Assembly (NCBI GenBank): GCA_025465145.1
Contig: JAODNS010000072.1
Location: 1-18,603 of the forward strand
Length of the DNA: 18,603 nucleotides
Source of the DNA: Frankiales bacterium
Lineage (GTDB): Bacteria; Actinomycetota; Actinomycetes; Mycobacteriales; SCTD01
Direction of reading: 5' to 3'
Below are positions 13,243 to 18,603 of the stretch, piece by piece. Both the position numbers and the translations under genes were made by a program. Position 1 is the first letter of the stretch; every line of letters starts with the position of its first letter. The notes below the pieces were generated by a model. The model saw only the letters and a list, made by a program, of their open reading frames with translations. It had not been told where the DNA came from and did not search any database.

Positions 13243-14098
13243 CGCCGCCGAGGCCGGCGACCGCCGTCTTGAGCGCCGCCCCGCCCGGCAGCCCCGGGAC
13301 CTCGTGCAGCAGCGGCGCGAGCCGCATGAAGGACGGCAGCTGGTGCACGACCAGCCGCCGGGTGAGCAGCAGCTGACCGAGGTTCGTCCGGCCGGCGGAG
13401 GTGTCCAGCAGGTCGACGGCGGAGCCGCGCACGCCGGTGCCGCGCAGCGGGCCCGAACGGACGTGGTCGGTCGTCCAGCCGGTGCTGCCGCTGGTGAACG
13501 ACCAGCCGCCGTCCGGCGTCTGCGCGGTCAGGGTGATGTCGATGCCGGCGCGGGCGGACAGCGCGCCGGTCACGTCCATGAGCGCCGCGAGGCCGCGGTC
13601 GAGCAGCAGCGGGGGAGGCGGCGGCGCGCCGCACGGTGCCAGGTCGAGCGCGTGCACGGCGAGCTCGTAGCAGCCGGCGTGCAGCAGCGAGAGCACCGGC
13701 AGCGGGCCGACCGCCGAGGACGCCCGCGCCCGTCCCCACTCGGCCGCCTCGTCGGACGGGAAGAAGCGGGCGAGGCTGTCCCGCCCGCGCCGCAGCGCGT
13801 CGAGCACCTCCTCGTGGGAGCCGTCCCGGTGCTGCGCGACGAGCTGCGCGTTCAACGCGTCCGGGTCGGTGTGCTCCCCGACCCCGCCCGCGCGCGCGGA
13901 CGCCAGCAGGCTGTCGACCACGTCGTGCCCGGGCCAGCTGCCGAGGTGGGTGCAGACGTCCTTGCCGGTCCAGCCCGGCAGCCGCGACGGCCGCGACAGG
14001 TCGGCAGCAGCGGCGATGTCCAGGAAGGCGTCCCAGGCCGCCAGCACCTGCTCGCCGAGCTCGCCGGGGGTGCTGTCGGACAGGCCGCTGGCTAGCAT
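13211..14098 (-). CDS. DinB/MDMPI-family (maleylpyruvate isomerase-like) protein
   Basis: A 295-aa protein of the mycothiol-dependent maleylpyruvate isomerase/DinB_2 superfamily. The N-terminal four-helix domain has RLPGWTGKDVCTHLGSW (39-55), and a C-terminal helix of that domain has CYELAVHALDL. From the known family the metal triad would be H51 plus the E and H of YELAVH. The remaining 120 residues form the variable C-terminal domain (SCP2-like in relatives). Mycothiol is the actinobacterial thiol, so a mycothiol-dependent transferase or isomerase is plausible, but the substrate is unknown. The start is ATG with GGGAAGGA about 7 nt upstream. It is divergent from ahpE with only 36 nt between them, and overlaps the methyltransferase by 32 nt at its 3' end. 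Confidence 0.78.
   Translation of the reverse strand: MLASGLSDSTPGELGEQVLAAWDAFLDIAAAADLSRPSRLPGWTGKDVCTHLGSWPGHDVVDSLLASARAGGVGEHTDPDALNAQLVAQHRDGSHEEVLDALRRGRDSLARFFPSDEAAEWGRARASSAVGPLPVLSLLHAGCYELAVHALDLAPCGAPPPPPLLLDRGLAALMDVTGALSARAGIDITLTAQTPDGGWSFTSGSTGWTTDHVRSGPLRGTGVRGSAVDLLDTSAGRTNLGQLLLTRRLVVHQLPSFMRLAPLLHEVPGLPGGAALKTAVAGLGGVTRAFGRLRR
14093..14098 (+). promoter_or_regulatory. -10 box TAGCAT upstream of ahpE
   Basis: CTAGCAT matches TANNNT; +1 would be near 14105, giving a 30-nt leader that includes the GAGGAG ribosome site of ahpE. No clear -35 is seen. The box overlaps the start codon of the divergent DinB-like gene. Confidence 0.4.
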
Positions 14099-14134
14099 CT
14101 GCGCATCCTTCCCTGACCCCGCGAGGAGCACGAC

Positions 14135-14593
14135 ATGGCCGTCGACGTCGGCGACGAGGCACCGGACTTCGAGCTCCCCGATCAGGATCGCGCGCCGGTC
14201 CGGCTGTCGTCGTTCCGCGGGTCGAAGAACGTCGTGCTCGTCTTCTACCCGCTGTCGTTCACGGCCGTCTGCCAGGGCGAGCTGTGTGCGATCCGCGACG
14301 GCATCGAGGACTTCCGCGGCGACGACGTCATCACGCTGGCCGTCTCCTGCGACTCGACCGCCGTGCACAAGCGGTGGGCCGAGGAGCACGGCTTTACGTT
14401 CCCGCTGCTGGCCGACTTCTGGCCGCACGGCGAGGTGGCGCGGACCTACGGCGTCCTCGACGAGGCCAGCGGGCTGGCGCTGCGCGGCACCTTCGTCATC
14501 GGCAAGGACGGCCGTGTCGCGTACAAGGTCGTCAACGCGATCCCCGACGCGCGCGACGCGAACGCGTACCGCACGGTGCTCGCCACGCTGTGA
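14135..14593 (+). CDS. ahpE: AhpE-type peroxiredoxin
   Basis: A 152-aa thiol peroxidase that reduces hydroperoxides and peroxynitrite. It closely follows mycobacterial AhpE as I recall it: VGDEAPDFELPDQ, the active-site loop YPLSFTAVCQGEL with peroxidatic C46, FTFPLLADFWPHGEVARTYGV, and GTFVIGKDGRVAYK. In Mycobacterium this enzyme is 1-Cys and is recycled through mycothiol/mycoredoxin. Here a second cysteine, C51, makes a C-x4-C pair like the peroxidatic/resolving pair of E. coli BCP/PrxQ, so an atypical 2-Cys cycle is possible. Another Cys lies in VSCDST. The start ATG has GAGGAG 6 nt upstream. Its stop overlaps the GTG of the SMP-30 gene by 4 nt. Confidence 0.92.
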   Translation: MAVDVGDEAPDFELPDQDRAPVRLSSFRGSKNVVLVFYPLSFTAVCQGELCAIRDGIEDFRGDDVITLAVSCDSTAVHKRWAEEHGFTFPLLADFWPHGEVARTYGVLDEASGLALRGTFVIGKDGRVAYKVVNAIPDARDANAYRTVLATL

Positions 14594-15426
14594 GGGTCGA
14601 GCCGCTGTCGGCGGCGACCTACGAGCACGGCGAGGGCGTCCGCTGGGACGCCGACCGCGGCGAGCTGCTGTGGGTCGACATCAGCGCGGGCCGGTTCCTG
14701 CGCGCGCCACTCGACCGTCTCGACGAGCCGACGGTCGTGCAGGTGGACCGGCCGGTGGGTGCAGTCACGCCGGTCTCGCCCGGGGGCTGGCTGCTCGCCG
14801 CGGGGCGGGGTCTGCTGCACGTCGGCGACGAGGTGCGGGAGGTGGCCGAGCTCGAGCCGGCGGGCGTGCGGATGAACGACGCGACCTGCGACCCGAGCGG
14901 CCGCTTCTGGGCCGGCAGCATGGCCTACGACGCGACCGAGGGCGCGGCGTCGCTGCACCGGCTCGACCTCGACGGGACGGCGCGGACCGTGCTGCGCGAC
15001 CTGACGATCAGCAACGGCCTCGGCTGGAGCCCGGACGGCTCGGTGCTGTACCTGAACGACAGCGGCCCGTCCGTCACGTACGCATTCGGCCTCGTCGACG
15101 GCGAGGTCGGCGAGCGGCGCGTGCTCGTGCACCACGATGACGGGCTGGGCGATGGCATGGCCGTCGACGACGACGGCTGCCTCTGGATCCCCTTGTGGGG
15201 CGGGGGATGCGTCGACCGGTACGACCCGCAGGGCCGGCGGATGCAGCGCATCGACGTGCCGGCACGGCAGCCGTCGGACTGCTGCCTCGTCGACGGTCGG
15301 CTCGTCATCACGACCGCCCGGCGCGACGTGCACGAGCCCGGGCCGCACGACGGGCAGCTGCTCGTCGCAGACGTCGGCGTGAGCGGTCCGCCGGTGACGC
15401 CGTACCGCGGCGTGCTGCCCGCTTAG
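14590..15426 (+). CDS. SMP-30/gluconolactonase-like beta-propeller hydrolase
   Basis: A 278-aa six-bladed propeller lactonase of the SMP-30/regucalcin/gluconolactonase family. The four metal-ligand positions known from human SMP-30 are all present: E15 (HGEGVRWD), N96 (VRMNDATCDPSGRFWAG), N142 (ISNGLGWSPDG) and D188 (LGDGMAVDDDG). It probably hydrolyses a sugar lactone or related ester in the cytoplasm; there is no signal peptide. The GTG start overlaps the ahpE stop by 4 nt (GTGA), so the two are translated together, though a joint pathway is not obvious. Its TAG stop is shared with the -10 box proposed for tRNA-Val. Confidence 0.87.
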   Translation: MRVEPLSAATYEHGEGVRWDADRGELLWVDISAGRFLRAPLDRLDEPTVVQVDRPVGAVTPVSPGGWLLAAGRGLLHVGDEVREVAELEPAGVRMNDATCDPSGRFWAGSMAYDATEGAASLHRLDLDGTARTVLRDLTISNGLGWSPDGSVLYLNDSGPSVTYAFGLVDGEVGERRVLVHHDDGLGDGMAVDDDGCLWIPLWGGGCVDRYDPQGRRMQRIDVPARQPSDCCLVDGRLVITTARRDVHEPGPHDGQLLVADVGVSGPPVTPYRGVLPA

Positions 15427-15429
15427 GCT
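15424..15429 (+). promoter_or_regulatory. -10 box TAGGCT for tRNA-Val, formed by the upstream stop codon
   Basis: TTAGGCT: the TAG is the stop of the SMP-30-like gene. With the last T at -7, +1 is about 15436, 2 nt before the mature tRNA 5' end. No good -35 is visible, and read-through from the ahpE operon is an alternative source of the tRNA. Confidence 0.35.
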
Positions 15430-15437
15430 GCCCTCCG

Positions 15438-15510
15438 GGACCCATAGCTCAGCTGGTAGAGCAGCGCCCTTACAAGGCGAAGGTCGGCAGTTCGAGTCTG
15501 TCTGGGTCCA
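15438..15510 (+). tRNA. tRNA-Val(UAC)
   Basis: A 73-nt cloverleaf. The acceptor arms GGACCCA and TGGGTCC pair fully, with discriminator A73. The D arm is GCTC-AGCTGGTA-GAGC. The anticodon stem is GCGCC/GGCGA with loop CTTACAA, giving anticodon TAC (reads GUA, Val); the 27-43 pair is G-A, a mismatch. The variable loop is AGGTC. The T arm is GGCAG-TTCGAGT-CTGTC. The 3' CCA is not encoded (CCG follows), so it must be added by tRNA nucleotidyltransferase. Confidence 0.95.
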
Positions 15511-15516
15511 CCGCGC

Positions 15517-15561
15517 ACAGCTCGGCCCGGACGCTGATCAGGGTCGCCCGGGCCGTGCTGT
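15517..15561. terminator. Strong hairpin between tRNA-Val and the SGNH gene, bidirectional terminator
   Basis: Arms ACAGCTCGGCCCGG (15517-15530) and CCGGGCCGTGCTGT (15548-15561) pair at 13 of 14 positions around a 17-nt loop. It starts 7 nt after the tRNA and also covers the last codons of the convergent SGNH gene, whose stop lies in the loop. There is no long U tract; GC-rich stems without U tracts are common terminators in actinobacteria. Confidence 0.6.
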
Positions 15562-16260
15562 ACGTACGTCTTCGTCGAGTCCGGGGATCTGCTTGAGAGC
15601 CGCGGTGAGCCGCGCCCCCATCACGCCGTAGCCGTACGTCGACGGGTGCAGTCCGTCGGGGCACAGGAAGCGCGCGCCCTGCCCGCGCGTCCAGCCGCCG
15701 CTCATGGGGCTGAAGAACGGCACGCCCTGCTCCCGCGCCACCGTCCGGATGACCGCGTCGATCCCCTTGCGGCGCGGGTCGCTGCGCCGGCCATGCGGGT
15801 CGAACGCGCCCATCAGCACGACCCTCGCCCCGGGCAGCCGCTGCCGCACGTACTGGACCGTCTCGGTCGTGCGCGCGTGCATCGTGGCGACATCCGCCTC
15901 GCGGTCGTTGGTGCCGCCCTCGAGCAGCACGACGTCGTACCGGCTGGACAGCAGGCCCGGCTCGCGCAGGCGGTCCAGGTACGGACGGCCCTTCTTGCCG
16001 CCGGTCGTGTAGCCGGTGCCGCCGAACGCGTCGACGGTGACGTTCCAGCCGAGCGAGCGGGCCGCGACGCGGGCCATCACCGGTCGCGTCGGTCGCGAGC
16101 CGGTGCCGTTCATGAGGCTGTCGCCGAAGAACAGCGCGGACACGCCGGCCTCCTGCTGCGGAGCCGTGGCGCGCGACGTCGTCGGCAGCACGAACAGGGT
16201 CGCGAGCAAGGCGAGCACAGGGACGAGCCGCGCCGCCGTACGGCGCGCACCAGCACCCAT
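15538..16260 (-). CDS. Secreted SGNH/GDSL-type hydrolase
   Basis: A 240-aa exported esterase/lipase-like protein. The signal peptide is MGAGARRTAARL followed by a hydrophobic run (VPVLALLATLFVLP) and a probable cleavage near SRATA (29-33). SGNH blocks are: I, FFGDSLMNG with nucleophile S48; II, probably G80 or G81 (DAFGGTGY); III, GGTND with N118; and V, PDGLHPS with D202 and H205. The substrate is unknown (acyl esters of lipids or cell-wall polymers are typical). The start is ATG preceded by a G-rich run (GGGGGGTGGGG) and a TAGCGT -10 box; upstream in-frame extension is possible but would spoil the signal peptide. Its 3' end lies in the hairpin that faces tRNA-Val. Confidence 0.85.
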   Translation of the reverse strand: MGAGARRTAARLVPVLALLATLFVLPTTSRATAPQQEAGVSALFFGDSLMNGTGSRPTRPVMARVAARSLGWNVTVDAFGGTGYTTGGKKGRPYLDRLREPGLLSSRYDVVLLEGGTNDREADVATMHARTTETVQYVRQRLPGARVVLMGAFDPHGRRSDPRRKGIDAVIRTVAREQGVPFFSPMSGGWTRGQGARFLCPDGLHPSTYGYGVMGARLTAALKQIPGLDEDVRTARPGRP

Positions 16261-16283
16261 GCCCCACCCCCCGTCCGACGTCG

Positions 16284-16289
16284 ACGCTA
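16284..16289 (-). promoter_or_regulatory. -10 box TAGCGT upstream of the SGNH hydrolase
   Basis: On the minus strand CTAGCGT lies so that +1 would be about 16277, giving a 17-nt leader containing the G-rich ribosome site. It is the same -10 type as other boxes in this window. No clear -35 is seen. Confidence 0.4.
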
Positions 16290-16405
16290 GGGAGGCTTCG
16301 GCAGCCGCGAGGGCGAACCGGACAACTGGTCGGAGGTCGTACCGGGCATCTCGGGACGACACGGACGCGCGGGTCTGTTCCGTCGCCGAACCGCCGCGGA
16401 TGATC

Positions 16406-16411
16406 TAGCGT
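16406..16411 (+). promoter_or_regulatory. -10 box TAGCGT of a near-leaderless promoter
   Basis: CTAGCGT followed by 8 nt and GTG 16420. +1 is predicted at about 16418, so the message would carry at most a couple of leader bases, and no Shine-Dalgarno is present. Confidence 0.42.
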
Positions 16412-16419
16412 TCCGCGCC

Positions 16420-16701
16420 GTGGACGCCCCCTTCGAGCACACGCCCGACCCGGCCGCCTTCGTGCGGACGGTCGCGCACGTCCAGTCCTACGTCCGGAGC
16501 GAGTCGGGTGCCTACCGCGCGCTGATGGACAGCACGCGCCTCGACCCGGTGGGCACGACGACCAGCCTGCTCGCGCTCGGCGCGGTGCTGCTCGACATCG
16601 CCTCGGCCGCGTTCTCGCTGACGCCGGACGACATGCTCGCCAAGGTGTCCGCGCAGATCAATACCCTCGAAGCGTCGGACCCGGCCGTCTACTCGTCCTA
16701 G
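16420..16701 (+). CDS. Hypothetical 93-aa protein
   Basis: A small protein I do not recognise, starting MDAPFEHTPDPAAFVRTVAHVQSYV and ending LEASDPAVYSS. It contains one moderately hydrophobic stretch, TTSLLALGAVLLDIASAAFSL (about 46-66), which may be a buried helix or a weak membrane span; the flanks are acidic and soluble-looking. The GTG has no ribosome site, in keeping with the near-leaderless promoter directly upstream. Its TAG stop (16699-16701) is part of the -10 proposed for the Nif3 gene. Location ahead of Nif3 and the same strand suggest possible read-through, but function is unknown. Confidence that it is a real gene rests on the promoter and codon pattern. Confidence 0.6.
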   Translation: MDAPFEHTPDPAAFVRTVAHVQSYVRSESGAYRALMDSTRLDPVGTTTSLLALGAVLLDIASAAFSLTPDDMLAKVSAQINTLEASDPAVYSS

Positions 16702-16704
16702 CCT
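16699..16704 (+). promoter_or_regulatory. -10 box TAGCCT of a leaderless promoter for Nif3
   Basis: CTAGCCT, 6 nt (cgccgg), then GTG 16711; with the last T at -7, +1 is exactly the G of the start codon. Its TAG is the stop of the preceding 93-aa gene. No -35 is evident. Confidence 0.42.
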
Positions 16705-16710
16705 CGCCGG

Positions 16711-17835
16711 GTGCCTGTCCGCCTCGCCGACGTCGTCGCCGCGCTCGACGCGCTCTACCCGCCGTCGCTCGCTGCGGACTGGGACGCGGTCGGGTTGGTC
16801 GTCGGCGACCCCGACGCGGTGGTCCGCCGGGTGCTGTTCGCGATCGACCCGGTGGCGCAGGTGGTCACGGAGGCGGCGGAGCGGTCGGCCGACCTGCTGG
16901 TGACGCACCACCCGCTGTACCTGCGCGGCACCACGTCCGTCGCCGCGACGAACCCGAAGGGCCGCGTGGTGCACCGGCTGCTCGGCGCCCGGTGCGGGCT
17001 GTTCGTCGCGCACACCAACGCGGACGCCGCGTCCCCCGGTGTGTCGGACGCGCTGGCGGACGCGATCGGCCTGGTCGACCTCGAGCCGCTGCAGCCGGTG
17101 CCGATGCAGCCGCTCGACAAGCTCGTCGTCTATGTGCCGACCGACCGCGCCGAGCTGCTGCTCGACGTCCTGTCCGCCGCGGGCGCGGGTGCGATCGGCG
17201 ACTACGACCGGTGCGCCTGGACGGCAACGGGAGAGGGCACGTTCCGGCCGCTGCCGGGCGCCTCGCCGACGGTGGGCGAGGTGGGCGCGGTCGTGCGCGT
17301 CGCGGAGACGCGGCTCGAGGTCGTCCTGCCGCGGCGGCTGCGCAGGCCGGTGGTGCGGGCGATGCGGGCGGCGCACCCGTACGAGGAGCCGGCCTTCGAC
17401 CTGCTCGAGCTGGCGGATGCGCCCGGTCCCGAGGGGACCGGCCGGGTCGGCCGGCTGCCCGAACCCGTGACGCTGGAGGAGCTGACGCGGGTGGTCGCCG
17501 CGGCGTTGCCGGCGACACCCGTGGGCGTGCGGTCGAGCGGCGACCCGCTGCGGGTCGTGGAGCGGATCGCCGTGTGCGGCGGTGCCGGCGACGACCTGCT
17601 GGTCGAGGCCGCGAGGGCGGGCGCGGACGCGTACGTCACCGGCGACCTGCGCCACCACCCGTCGCTGGAGGCGCCGGAGGGGCTGGCTCTCGTCGACGCC
17701 GGCCACTGGGCGACCGAGTGGCCGTGGCTGGCGGACGCCGCCGCGCGACTGGCCGACGCCACTACGGTGGACACCGCCGTGTCGACGCTCGTCACGGACC
17801 CGTGGACGACCCATGCGAGGAGCACCACGCCGTGA
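16711..17835 (+). CDS. Nif3-like dinuclear metal-centre protein with inserted domain
   Basis: A 374-aa member of the Nif3/GTP-cyclohydrolase-I type 2-like family (toroidal hexamers with a two-metal site). Metal-ligand motifs flank the protein: THHPLY (H66, H67), HTNAD (H101, D105) and GHWATEWPW (H332, E336). Between them, residues about 135-240 are the PII/CutA-like inserted domain (KLVVYVPTDRAELLLDVLSAAGAGAIGDYDRC, then AHPYEEPAFDLLEL) seen in the long YqfO-type members. The enzymatic role is unsettled. The GTG has no Shine-Dalgarno and is predicted to be leaderless. Its TGA overlaps the zinc-ribbon GTG by 4 nt. Together with the next two genes it forms the conserved actinobacterial Nif3 / zinc-ribbon / RNase H set (Rv2230c-Rv2228c in M. 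tuberculosis, from memory). Confidence 0.92.
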   Translation: MPVRLADVVAALDALYPPSLAADWDAVGLVVGDPDAVVRRVLFAIDPVAQVVTEAAERSADLLVTHHPLYLRGTTSVAATNPKGRVVHRLLGARCGLFVAHTNADAASPGVSDALADAIGLVDLEPLQPVPMQPLDKLVVYVPTDRAELLLDVLSAAGAGAIGDYDRCAWTATGEGTFRPLPGASPTVGEVGAVVRVAETRLEVVLPRRLRRPVVRAMRAAHPYEEPAFDLLELADAPGPEGTGRVGRLPEPVTLEELTRVVAAALPATPVGVRSSGDPLRVVERIAVCGGAGDDLLVEAARAGADAYVTGDLRHHPSLEAPEGLALVDAGHWATEWPWLADAAARLADATTVDTAVSTLVTDPWTTHARSTTP

Positions 17836-18575
17836 AGGCCGACCCGTTCGTCCAGCTGCGGCTGCTGGAGCTGCAGGCCCTCGACAGCGCGCTGGCCCGG
17901 CTGGCGCACCGGCGGCGCACGCTGCCCGAGCTGGCGGAGATCGAGCGGCTCGAGAAGGCCGTCGACGCGCTGCGCGACGACACGGTCCGCGCGCAGACGG
18001 AGGTCTCCGACCTCGCCCGTGCGTCGAAGAAGTTCGAGGACGAGATCGATCAGGTGCGCAGCCGCCGTACCCGCGACGAGGACCGGCTTGCCTCCGGCGC
18101 CATCACGGTCGCGAAGCAGCTCGAGGAGCTGCAGCACGAGGTGGCGACGCTGACCCGACGGCAGGCCGACCTGGAGGACCAGGAGCTCGAGGTGATGGAG
18201 CGCGCGGAGACCGCCCAGGCCACCCTCGACGCGCTGACCAGACAGCGGGACGCGCTGCTCGTCGACCGGGACATGGCCGCTGAGGCAAGGGACACGGCGT
18301 TCGCCGAGATCGACGCGGAGACCGCCCGTACCGAGGCCGAGCGGGCCGAGCTGGCGGCGACGTTCCCGGCCGACCTGCTGGCGCTGTACGACAAGCTGCG
18401 GGCCGAGAACGGCGGCGTGGGTGCCGGCCCGATCGAGCGGGGACGGTGCGGCGGCTGCCGGCTGGACCTGATGAATAACGAGAAGTCCGACGTCCGCGCC
18501 GCCCCGGTCGACCAGGTGCTGCGGCACGACGAGTGCGGCCGGATCATGGTGCGCACCGCGGAGTCCGGCCTTTGA
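17832..18575 (+). CDS. Coiled-coil protein with C-terminal C4-type-like zinc ribbon
   Basis: A 247-aa protein. Residues about 5-190 form a long heptad-rich coiled coil (LRLLELQALDSALARLAHRR, KQLEELQHEVATLTRRQADLEDQ), followed by a zinc ribbon: RCGGCRLDL (C206, C209) and LRHDECGRI (H232, C235), ending in the family tail VRTAESGL. The family usually has two C-x2-C pairs; here the third ligand is His (H-x2-C), which can still bind zinc. It may bind nucleic acid or a partner protein; the function is undetermined (Rv2229c type). The GTG start overlaps the Nif3 stop by 4 nt, with GAGGAG 9 nt upstream. Its stop overlaps the TTG of the RNase H gene. Confidence 0.9.
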   Translation: MKADPFVQLRLLELQALDSALARLAHRRRTLPELAEIERLEKAVDALRDDTVRAQTEVSDLARASKKFEDEIDQVRSRRTRDEDRLASGAITVAKQLEELQHEVATLTRRQADLEDQELEVMERAETAQATLDALTRQRDALLVDRDMAAEARDTAFAEIDAETARTEAERAELAATFPADLLALYDKLRAENGGVGAGPIERGRCGGCRLDLMNNEKSDVRAAPVDQVLRHDECGRIMVRTAESGL

Positions 18576-18603
18576 GCCGACGCCTCCTCATCGAGGCCGA
18601 CGG
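18572..18603 (+). CDS. Bifunctional RNase H / acid phosphatase, first 10 codons only
   Basis: TTG overlapping the zinc-ribbon TGA begins a frame reading MSRRLLIEAD followed by G, cut by the window end. This is the N-terminus of RNase HI domains (xIEADGGSRGNPG in the actinobacterial RNase H-CobC fusion, from memory), with the catalytic first Asp visible at residue 10. It completes the Nif3 / zinc-ribbon / RNase H operon. The C-terminal phosphatase half is inferred from gene order, not seen. Confidence 0.7.
   Translation, partial: MSRRLLIEAD

Noticed and set aside
15394..15399. GTGACG as a -35 for tRNA-Val.
   Set aside because: It is 24 nt from the TAGGCT box, outside the workable spacing.
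1..18603. Searched by eye for mobile elements, CRISPR repeats, phage genes, toxin-antitoxin pairs and a defence or secondary-metabolite cluster.
   Set aside because: None seen; no transposase or integrase motifs and no direct-repeat arrays other than the 12-nt repeats in the CDF gene.

Overview
The window is a very GC-rich, densely packed chromosomal segment from an actinobacterium. The evidence is: many GTG starts and one TTG start, 1-4 nt stop/start overlaps, and several actinobacterial families (DUF3145, DUF3052, DUF2277, homodimeric AceE, AhpE, a mycothiol-dependent maleylpyruvate isomerase-like DinB protein, a THUMP-like methyltransferase). From memory, aceE / DUF3052 / ahpE and Nif3 / zinc-ribbon / RNase H correspond to the Mycobacterium tuberculosis sets Rv2241 / Rv2239c / Rv2238c and Rv2230c / Rv2229c / Rv2228c. 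The genus cannot be told. I see no phage, insertion sequence, CRISPR array or defence island; this is core genome.

Layout. 1-440 is the 3' end of a DUF3145 gene, which in relatives often sits beside fatty-acid synthesis genes. 518-1297 is a conserved-TM-helix membrane protein with a basic tail. 1344-4547 is a compact operon: a possible 12-codon leader ORF, a PAP2 phosphatase/diacylglycerol-kinase fusion, a second PAP2 phosphatase, and a PolX-like HhH-PHP protein that lacks the polymerase core, all joined by 4-nt or ATGA overlaps. Facing it (minus strand) are an unrecognised 278-aa protein and a DUF2795 protein. A doubtful 50-aa membrane peptide (6042-6194) runs up to the stop codon of aceE (minus strand, pyruvate dehydrogenase E1). 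Divergent from aceE are a YjbQ-family gene and a ZIP-like metal transporter. A CDF zinc-type exporter and DUF2277 form a coupled minus-strand pair, divergent from DUF3052 and a THUMP-like methyltransferase. A DinB/MDMPI-like gene is divergent from ahpE and an SMP-30/gluconolactonase-like gene. tRNA-Val(UAC) follows, then a secreted SGNH hydrolase facing it across a strong hairpin. The window closes with a 93-aa unknown protein, the Nif3 protein, a coiled-coil zinc-ribbon protein, and the first codons of RNase H/acid phosphatase.

Themes. Lipid headgroup phosphatase/kinase activities are grouped at 1379-3528, and two metal transporters of opposite expected direction lie close together (9490-11523). 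The aceE, YjbQ, DinB/MDMPI and AhpE genes point to central carbon and thiol/redox housekeeping. A repeated promoter pattern is visible: a (C/T)TAGCNT-like -10 box placed so that transcription would begin at or near the start codon, or just before the tRNA. In two cases the TAG stop of the upstream gene forms the start of this -10 box. The most intriguing regulatory arrangement is the possible leaderless 12-codon ORF at 1344-1382, which runs through a small hairpin carrying the only Shine-Dalgarno-like stretch of the PAP2-DGK gene and ends in an ATGA overlap with it. No clearly new multi-gene system was found.
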